Under the pieces are notes generated by a model, which saw only the letters and a list, made by a program, of their open reading frames with translations, had not been told where the DNA came from and searched no databases. DNA of 10,020 bases from Prevotella sp. UBA3837 (GTDB lineage: Bacteria > Bacteroidota > Bacteroidia > Bacteroidales > Bacteroidaceae). Positions 5,354 through 10,020 of this stretch are shown here, in pieces; position 1 is the stretch's first letter; the number at the start of each line of letters is the position of its first letter. A program made the position numbers and the translations under genes. Location of the stretch: contig DGHX01000169.1 in assembly GCA_002392835.1 (NCBI GenBank), positions 19,813 to 29,832 on the forward strand, given 5' to 3'.

Positions 5354-5905
5354 CTATAGCAGTTGCAGCGCTATGGCGGCGCAGGCTTCGGCGTCGGCCA
5401 GGGCGTGGTGGTGGCGTGTGAGGTCATAGCCGCAGGCGGCGGCCACGGTGTGCAGCTGGTGGTTGGGCAGCGAGCGGCCGAACTGCCGGCGCGAGGCGGT
5501 CAGCGTGTCGTGGAAGCGGTAGTCGGGATAGTCCATCTGGTACACACGGAACACGGCCTTCAGGCAGCCCTCGTCGAAACGGGCGTTGTGGGCCACGAAG
5601 GGTAGGGTGGCTATCAGCTCGGTCCTGTCGCTCAGTGCCAGCTGGTCGGCGAAGAACACCTCGGCTATGCGCTCCTCTAACTGGTGCCACACGGTGGGAA
5701 AGACCGGCGCCTCGTCGGTGTCGGAGTGGCCCAGCCCGTGCACGCGCTGGCAGAAGTAGCTGTAGTAGTTGGGCTCTGGCTGAATGAGGTGGTAGAAGTT
5801 GTCGGCCACGCGGCCGTTGCGCACCATGACCACGCCCACCGAGCAGACGCTCGACGCCTGCTCGTTGGCCGTCTCAAAGTCAATGGCTATGAAGTTACGT
5901 ATCAT
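5354..5905 (-). CDS. DEDDh 3'-5' exonuclease (DnaQ/epsilon-like)
   Basis: A 183-residue cytosolic exonuclease of the RNase T/DnaQ superfamily, expected to remove nucleotides from 3' ends using two metal ions. The Exo I motif is IAIDFET (Asp9, Glu11), Exo II is VAHNARFDEGCL (Asp111) and Exo III is HHALADAEACA (His166, Asp171), so all five DEDDh residues are present. It is a stand-alone exonuclease domain with no polymerase, helicase or BRCT part, so a proofreading, repair or RNA-trimming role cannot be chosen. The start at 5905 is preferred because MIRNFIAIDFET gives the usual short lead into Exo I and because the promoter at 5956-5987 excludes longer versions. It diverges from the SulP gene. 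Confidence 0.88.
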   Translation of the reverse strand: MIRNFIAIDFETANEQASSVCSVGVVMVRNGRVADNFYHLIQPEPNYYSYFCQRVHGLGHSDTDEAPVFPTVWHQLEERIAEVFFADQLALSDRTELIATLPFVAHNARFDEGCLKAVFRVYQMDYPDYRFHDTLTASRRQFGRSLPNHQLHTVAAACGYDLTRHHHALADAEACAAIALQLL

Positions 5906-5955
5906 GTTGAGGCTCTCAGTTGCACAGTTGTTCCTAGTTATGTGCAGTAAGAGTG

Positions 5956-5987
5956 CAAAGTTAGTCATTATCTGCGAAATAAACAAA
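5956..5987 (-). promoter_or_regulatory. Bacteroidetes-type promoter of the exonuclease
   Basis: Read on the minus strand, TTTG (5987-5984) is followed after exactly 20 bases by TAACTTTG (5963-5956), matching the -33/-7 consensus. The predicted start near 5950 leaves a leader of about 45 bases before the ATG at 5905. Confidence 0.75.
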
Positions 5988-6015
5988 TGAAAGTTGAAGA
6001 AAGTGCGCTTTTTTC

Positions 6016-6046
6016 TTGCTGCATTCAAAACTATTCAGTACCTTTG
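6016..6046 (+). promoter_or_regulatory. Bacteroidetes-type promoter of the SulP transporter
   Basis: TTG at 6016-6018, a 20-base spacer, then TACCTTTG at 6039-6046 within GTACCTTTGCAGC (6038-6050). Geometry and 13-mer are identical to the Na/Pi promoter. The leader would be about 20 bases. An imperfect inverted repeat, AAGAAA (5997-6002) with TTTCTT (6012-6017), touches the -33 element and could be an operator, but it is short and A/T-rich. Confidence 0.8.
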
Positions 6047-6072
6047 CAGCCCGTTTTCAAGATAACAACCAA

Positions 6073-7797
6073 ATGACGACATCGTTACCCTTCAAGCCGA
6101 AGCTCTTCTCGACGCTTCGCAGCTACAACCGTCAGCAGTTCACCACCGACCTGCTGGCTGGCATCATCGTGGGCATCGTTGCCCTGCCGCTGGCCATCGC
6201 CTTCGGCATCGCCTCGGGCGTGACACCCGAGAAAGGCATCATCACCGCCATCGTGGCCGGACTCATCGTGTCGGTCTTCGGCGGTTCAAAGGTGCAGATA
6301 GGCGGTCCCACGGGCGCGTTCATCATTATTATTTACGGCATCATCGAGCAGTACGGCTTCGAGGGCCTCACCATTGCCACGCTGCTGGCCGGTGTGTTCC
6401 TCATCCTGTTCGGGCTGCTCCACCTGGGCACCATCATCAAGTACATACCTTACCCCATCGTGGTAGGCTTCACGTCGGGTATCGCCCTCACCATCTTCAC
6501 CACGCAGGTGAAGGACCTGCTGGGGCTGCAGATGGACTCTGTGCCCAGCGACTTCATTGAGAAGTGGGTGGCCTACGGCGGTGCCATCGGCAACATCGAC
6601 CTGTGGAGCGCCGTCATCGGCCTGAGCTCCGTGGCGCTCATCGTGGCGTGGCCCGTCGTGGCCCGCAGCCTGTCGCGCCTCGCTCCGTGCTGCTCGTTCC
6701 TGAAGAAGCTGCCCGGCTCGCTCATCGCCATCGTGGTCATGACCGTTGGGGCGCTGCTGCTGAAGGACTATGCCGGCGTGCTGAGCATCGAGACCATCGG
6801 CGACCGCTTCAGCATCAGCAGCCAGCTGCCTGGCATGCAGGTGCCCGCCCTGTCGTGGGACGTGGTGAAGGGGCTCGTCTCGCCCGCCATCACCATTGCC
6901 ATCCTTGGCGCCATCGAGTCGCTGCTCTCGGCCACCGTGGCCGACGGCGTCATCGGCGACCGTCACGACTCTAACACCGAGCTCATCGCCCAGGGCATGG
7001 CCAACCTGGCCTCGCCGCTCTTTGGAGGCATTCCGGCCACAGGGGCCATCGCCCGCACCATGACCAACATCAACAACGGCGGGCGCACACCCGTGGCCGG
7101 AATCGTGCACGCCGTGGTGCTGCTGCTCATCTTCCTCTTCCTCATGCCGCTGGCGCAGTACATACCCATGGCCTGCCTGGCAGGAGTGCTCGTCGTCGTG
7201 GCCTACAACATGAGCGGCTGGCGCTCGTTCTTCTCCATCATGAAGAACCCCAAGAGCGACGTCATCGTGCTCTGGGTGACCTTCCTGCTCACCGTCATCT
7301 TCGACCTGACCATCGCCATCGAGGTGGGACTCATCTGCGCCTGCCTGCTCTTCATGCGTCGCATGGCCGAGACCACCGACGTGAAGATCATCTCGCAGGA
7401 AATCAACCCCGAGGAGGAGACCAGCGACTTCCAGATGGGCAATCTGGAGCACCTGACCATTCCGCAGGGCGTGGAGGTGTACGAAATCAACGGCCCTTAC
7501 TTCTTCGGTGCCGGCAACCGCTTCGAGGACATCATGGCCCGCTACGGCGAGCGGCCCCGGGTGCGCATCATACGCATGCGCAAGGTGCCGTTCATCGACA
7601 GCACGGGACTGCACAACCTGGAGAACATGTGCCGCATGAGCCAGCAGGAGGGCATCACCATCGTGCTCTCGGGCGTGGCACCGAAGGTGGAGGCAGTGCT
7701 CAAGCGCAACGGCTTCGTGGAGCTGCTGGGCGAGGCAAACATCTGCAACCACATCGACCTGGCGCTGGCACGCGCCCGCCAGTTAGTGGAACAATAA
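6073..7797 (+). CDS. SulP (SLC26)-family anion transporter with STAS domain
   Basis: A 574-residue inner-membrane permease. The N-terminal two-thirds is the SulP transport domain with many hydrophobic segments. It has the family motif QIGGPTGAF (residues 75-83) in the third helix region and the conserved GGIPATGAIARTMTN-NGGRTP stretch. A cytosolic STAS domain follows at about 460-570 with its hallmark FIDSTG (Asp509, Ser510). Length and domain order are normal. SulP proteins move sulfate, bicarbonate, dicarboxylates or other anions; nothing here fixes the substrate, and no carbonic anhydrase or sulfate-assimilation gene lies nearby. The ATG at 6073 is chosen because the in-frame TTG at 6016 is the -33 element of its own promoter. 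It is monocistronic, ending at a strong terminator facing porT. Confidence 0.92.
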   Translation: MTTSLPFKPKLFSTLRSYNRQQFTTDLLAGIIVGIVALPLAIAFGIASGVTPEKGIITAIVAGLIVSVFGGSKVQIGGPTGAFIIIIYGIIEQYGFEGLTIATLLAGVFLILFGLLHLGTIIKYIPYPIVVGFTSGIALTIFTTQVKDLLGLQMDSVPSDFIEKWVAYGGAIGNIDLWSAVIGLSSVALIVAWPVVARSLSRLAPCCSFLKKLPGSLIAIVVMTVGALLLKDYAGVLSIETIGDRFSISSQLPGMQVPALSWDVVKGLVSPAITIAILGAIESLLSATVADGVIGDRHDSNTELIAQGMANLASPLFGGIPATGAIARTMTNINNGGRTPVAGIVHAVVLLLIFLFLMPLAQYIPMACLAGVLVVVAYNMSGWRSFFSIMKNPKSDVIVLWVTFLLTVIFDLTIAIEVGLICACLLFMRRMAETTDVKIISQEINPEEETSDFQMGNLEHLTIPQGVEVYEINGPYFFGAGNRFEDIMARYGERPRVRIIRMRKVPFIDSTGLHNLENMCRMSQQEGITIVLSGVAPKVEAVLKRNGFVELLGEANICNHIDLALARARQLVEQ

Positions 7798-7815
7798 GGG
7801 CTTTGTCAGGGAGTG

Positions 7816-7845
7816 AAAGGGGAGTGAAAATCATTCCCCTTTTTT
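7816..7845 (+). terminator. Strong intrinsic terminator of the SulP gene
   Basis: A 12-bp stem with one G-T wobble, AAAGGGGAGTGA (7816-7827) with TCATTCCCCTTT (7831-7842), and a 3-base loop. It runs into six T residues (7840-7845) and sits 18 bases after the SulP stop. The opposite strand ends in CCCCTTT, so it may also help stop porT transcripts arriving from the right. The left arm is part of an 11-base direct repeat of GGGAGTGAAA (7809-7818, 7820-7829). Confidence 0.85.
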
Positions 7846-7857
7846 GCGTGGTTGTGC

Positions 7858-8604
7858 TCACTCGAAGTAGAGTGTCAGCACAACCATTTTGCTGTAGGCT
7901 GCGTCGATGCTGCGGGCGAAGGCCTGCTTCGTGGCGTCGGTCAGCTCGTCGGCGTGCTTCTTCTCGAACACGTCGCTGAGGCTGAAGCAGAACTTCAGCT
8001 CGGGTATGAACTTGAAGAAGGGTAGGTAGTAGTCGCAGCCCAGACCCACCTCGACCATGGTGTCGTAGCGCTTCAGGTGTATGAAGTCCTGGTCCTTGCC
8101 CGACAGGTTCAGCATGGGGCTCACGCCTGCTATCATGTACGGGCGGTAGTTGTTGAAGCGCTCGGCCGAGAACTTCAGGTCGATGGGCAGCGAGATGTAG
8201 GTGTTCTTCATGTCCTGCGTCGACTCGCGCGGCAGCCCCGCGTCGTTCAGGTCGTCCAGGTCGCGGAACACCAGGTGCTTCGACCCGAAGTGCATGGTGG
8301 GCACCAGGCGCAGCGACAGGTGCTGCGACAGCCGCATGTCGGCCACCACGCCCACGCTGAAGCCCGGGTTCCAGGTGTCGGCATCGGTCACCACGGTGCG
8401 CGTCACAGGCTCCTCCTGGCCGGGCAGCAACAGCGGCTGCGGGCCCACGTTGCACAGCTCCACGTCCTGCATGTTCAGACCTATCTGTATGCCAAAGTGC
8501 AGTGGGCGCAGGTCTATGTAGGGCTTGTTCTGCACCTTGCGTACCTGCGCCACCGCCATGGTGGCTATGAGGGCCAGCACTATGCTGCTGATGATTCGTC
8601 GCAT
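7858..8604 (-). CDS. porT: PorT-like outer-membrane beta-barrel protein (type IX secretion)
   Basis: A 248-residue exported protein matching the PorT family, a component needed for type IX secretion and gliding in Bacteroidota. Residues 1-20 are a signal peptide (MRRIISSIVLALIATMAVAQ). The mature part has alternating beta strands and the family stretch KFSAERFNNYRPYMIAG (144-160) leading into SPMLNLSGKDQD. It ends with a hydrophobic strand VVLTLYFE with an aromatic residue next to the C-terminus, as in barrel proteins. The ATG at 8604 gives the signal peptide directly; the upstream TTG at 8622 only adds a poor extension. No other type IX gene is visible. A terminator separates it from the symporter upstream, so it should have its own promoter, but I see no clear consensus one. 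A more general porin-family assignment is the alternative. Confidence 0.78.
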   Translation of the reverse strand: MRRIISSIVLALIATMAVAQVRKVQNKPYIDLRPLHFGIQIGLNMQDVELCNVGPQPLLLPGQEEPVTRTVVTDADTWNPGFSVGVVADMRLSQHLSLRLVPTMHFGSKHLVFRDLDDLNDAGLPRESTQDMKNTYISLPIDLKFSAERFNNYRPYMIAGVSPMLNLSGKDQDFIHLKRYDTMVEVGLGCDYYLPFFKFIPELKFCFSLSDVFEKKHADELTDATKQAFARSIDAAYSKMVVLTLYFE

Positions 8605-8620
8605 GTACTTATTATAACGC

Positions 8621-8652
8621 AAAACCCCGCGCCGATATTATATCGGCACGGG
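8621..8652 (-). terminator. Terminator after the sodium:solute symporter
   Basis: A hairpin with perfect inner arms GCCGATA (8631-8637) and TATCGGC (8641-8647) around TTA, extended by CCCG (8626-8629) with CGGG (8649-8652) across one C-A mismatch. On the minus strand it is followed by TTTT (8624-8621). It lies just beyond the symporter stop at 8674 and before porT, which fits minus-strand termination. Confidence 0.7.
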
Positions 8653-8673
8653 AAAAAAGCGTCGTCGCCCTCT

Positions 8674-10020
8674 TCAGCGCTTGTAGCATTCGAACATCTT
8701 GCTGACGATGTCGCGCTGCATCTTCGGCGTCACCAGGCTCGTCAGCCACACCACGGGGAAGCCGCCCAGCATGGCGATGGCTCCGCAGTTGATGGGGTTG
8801 ATGGGGTTGCCCAGCAGCATGTTTACCACCGTCAGGCCCACGCCCCACACGAAGCAGGCCCAGACGCTGAGTCGCGTCACGCCGCGCCAGTAGAGGCCCA
8901 TCATGAACGGTGCGAGGAAGGCGCCGGCCAGTGCTCCCCACGATATGCCCATGAGCTGGGCGATGAACGTGGGCGGGTTCAGGGCTATGAGCAGCGAGAT
9001 GGCTATGAAGAACATGATGAGCACGCGCATCACCACCACCTTGCGGCGTTCTATCTTCTCGGCCACGATGTCGTCTATCGTGCCTTCCTCCACCTCGCCC
9101 GGCAGCGACTTCTTGTCGCGGTAGATGAGGTCGAGCGTCATCGTCGACGACGAGGTCAGCACCAGCGAGGCCAGTGTCGACATCGATGCCGACAGCACCA
9201 GCAGCACCACCAGCGCTATGAGCACGTCGGGCAGCGTGTTGAGCATGGCGGGAACTATCGAGTCGAAGGCTATCTTGCCGTCGGCAGCCACCACGGGATC
9301 GTAGAGCCGTCCGAAGCCGCCAAGGAAGTAGCAGCCGCCGGCCACGACGAGGGCGAAGACGGTTGAGATGACGGTGCCGCGACGGATGGCGCTCTCGTCG
9401 GTGATGCTGTAGAACTTGCCCACCATCTGCGGCAGGCCCCACGTGCCCAGTGAGGTGAGGATGACCACGCCCAGCAGACCCCACGGGTCGGGACCGAAGA
9501 GCGAGGCGAAGACACCCGTCTGCCCGTCGTCGCCGGGCAGTGCGCTCAGCTTGCTGACGGCCTCGGTCAGTCCGCCCTGTGAGGCCAGCACGGCGGCGAT
9601 GACGGCCACGATGCCGAAGAGCATGATGATGCCCTGAATGAAGTCGTTCATGGCCGTGGCCTTGTAGCCGCCCAGGATGACATAGACGGCGGTGAGGATG
9701 GCCATGATGATGACGCAGTACTCGTAGGGAATGCCGAAGCCCATCTCAAACAGCGTCGAGATGCCTTTGTAGACGCCCGCCGTGTAGGGGATGAGGAACA
9801 CGAAGGCGATGATGCTGGCCGCCACGCGCAGCCCCTGGTCCTGGAAGCGGGTGCCGAAGAAGTCGGGCATGGTGCGGCTCTCTATGTGCTGCGTCATCAG
9901 CTTCGTGCGCCGGCCCAGTATGAGCCAGGCCAGCAGCGAGCCGATGACGGCGTTGCCGATGCCTATCCATGTGCTGCTGAGGCCGTAGCGCCAGCCGAAC
10001 TGTCCGGCGTAGCCCACGAA
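8674..10020 (-). CDS. Sodium:solute symporter (SSS/SLC5 family), N-terminus outside window
   Basis: The 448 visible residues are the C-terminal part of an SSS-family Na+-coupled permease; the frame stays open to the window edge, and the GTG at 10017 is an internal Val. About 50 N-terminal residues (the first one or two helices) are probably missing. About eleven hydrophobic segments remain. Family features include the GGYKATAMNDFIQG signature after the third visible helix, and LSASMSTLAS, which aligns with the PutP helix whose Ser340 and Thr341 bind sodium, so Na+ coupling is likely. The cytoplasmic loop following that helix is rich in acidic residues (LPGEVEEGTIDDIVAE). The substrate (amino acid, sugar, vitamin or carboxylate) cannot be told. 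It ends at a terminator, so it is transcriptionally separate from porT. Confidence 0.88.
   Translation of the reverse strand, partial: FVGYAGQFGWRYGLSSTWIGIGNAVIGSLLAWLILGRRTKLMTQHIESRTMPDFFGTRFQDQGLRVAASIIAFVFLIPYTAGVYKGISTLFEMGFGIPYEYCVIIMAILTAVYVILGGYKATAMNDFIQGIIMLFGIVAVIAAVLASQGGLTEAVSKLSALPGDDGQTGVFASLFGPDPWGLLGVVILTSLGTWGLPQMVGKFYSITDESAIRRGTVISTVFALVVAGGCYFLGGFGRLYDPVVAADGKIAFDSIVPAMLNTLPDVLIALVVLLVLSASMSTLASLVLTSSSTMTLDLIYRDKKSLPGEVEEGTIDDIVAEKIERRKVVVMRVLIMFFIAISLLIALNPPTFIAQLMGISWGALAGAFLAPFMMGLYWRGVTRLSVWACFVWGVGLTVVNMLLGNPINPINCGAIAMLGGFPVVWLTSLVTPKMQRDIVSKMFECYKR

Noticed and set aside
6016..6072. Upstream TTG start extending the SulP protein by 19 residues
   Set aside because: Same reason: the TTG belongs to the -33 element and the -7 element lies inside the extension.
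6286..7752. Minus-strand open frame (about 488 codons) opposite the SulP gene
   Set aside because: His/Gly/Asp-rich low-complexity product from the complementary strand of SulP; no motif and no promoter.
8611..8616. TATAAT-like hexamer on the minus strand just before porT
   Set aside because: It resembles the proteobacterial -10 box, not the Bacteroidetes TAnnTTTG element, and has no matching -33 element. Chance in an A/T-rich spacer is likely.
8077..9366. Plus-strand open frame (about 429 codons) opposite porT and the symporter
   Set aside because: It runs across two genes and their terminator, and its product is His/Arg/Gln-rich without any domain.

Overview
The window looks like chromosome from a GC-rich member of the Bacteroidales, most likely Prevotellaceae. 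Four promoters carry the Bacteroidetes -7 element (TAnnTTTG), three of them with the identical 13-mer GTACCTTTGCAGC. Shine-Dalgarno sequences are absent or weak. There is a PorT-type type IX secretion protein, and one lipoprotein ends in a tail typical of Prevotella secreted proteins. The genus cannot be fixed from the sequence alone. No rRNA, tRNA, CRISPR array, transposase or phage gene is visible.

Layout from left to right. (1) 1-1290, plus strand: the 3' part of an alpha/beta hydrolase with a Cys nucleophile, then a cyclophilin-like lipoprotein 4 bases later, closed by a hairpin. (2) 1350-4869, plus strand: a Na+/phosphate cotransporter with a C-terminal PhoU-like domain, an OmpR/PhoB-family response regulator and a two-transmembrane histidine kinase, ending in a hairpin that overlaps the kinase stop codon. 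A direct repeat with 11-base period lies upstream of the transporter promoter. The regulator/kinase junction is an exact 14-bp tandem duplication. (3) 4846-5353: a gene-free stretch of about 500 bases. It holds a segment bounded by inverted repeats of about 37 bp (4961-5345) that contains 21-bp tandem repeats and nested hairpins. (4) A DEDDh exonuclease (minus) and a SulP transporter (plus) diverge from a 167-base region with one well-formed promoter for each. (5) The SulP gene converges on porT (minus) across a strong terminator. Upstream of porT, a sodium:solute symporter (minus) runs off the right edge.

How the genes may work together. The cotransporter, regulator and kinase form a plausible phosphate uptake and sensing unit: a Na+-driven Pi transporter carrying its own PhoU-like domain beside a PhoB/PhoR-like pair whose kinase lacks a sizeable periplasmic sensor. 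That is inference from gene content and order. The remaining genes (exonuclease, SulP, PorT, symporter) look like ordinary housekeeping and transport genes, each with its own signals. The protein-coding content is conventional. The unexplained parts are the gene-free element at 4961-5345 and the small regulatory structures around the two-component genes.
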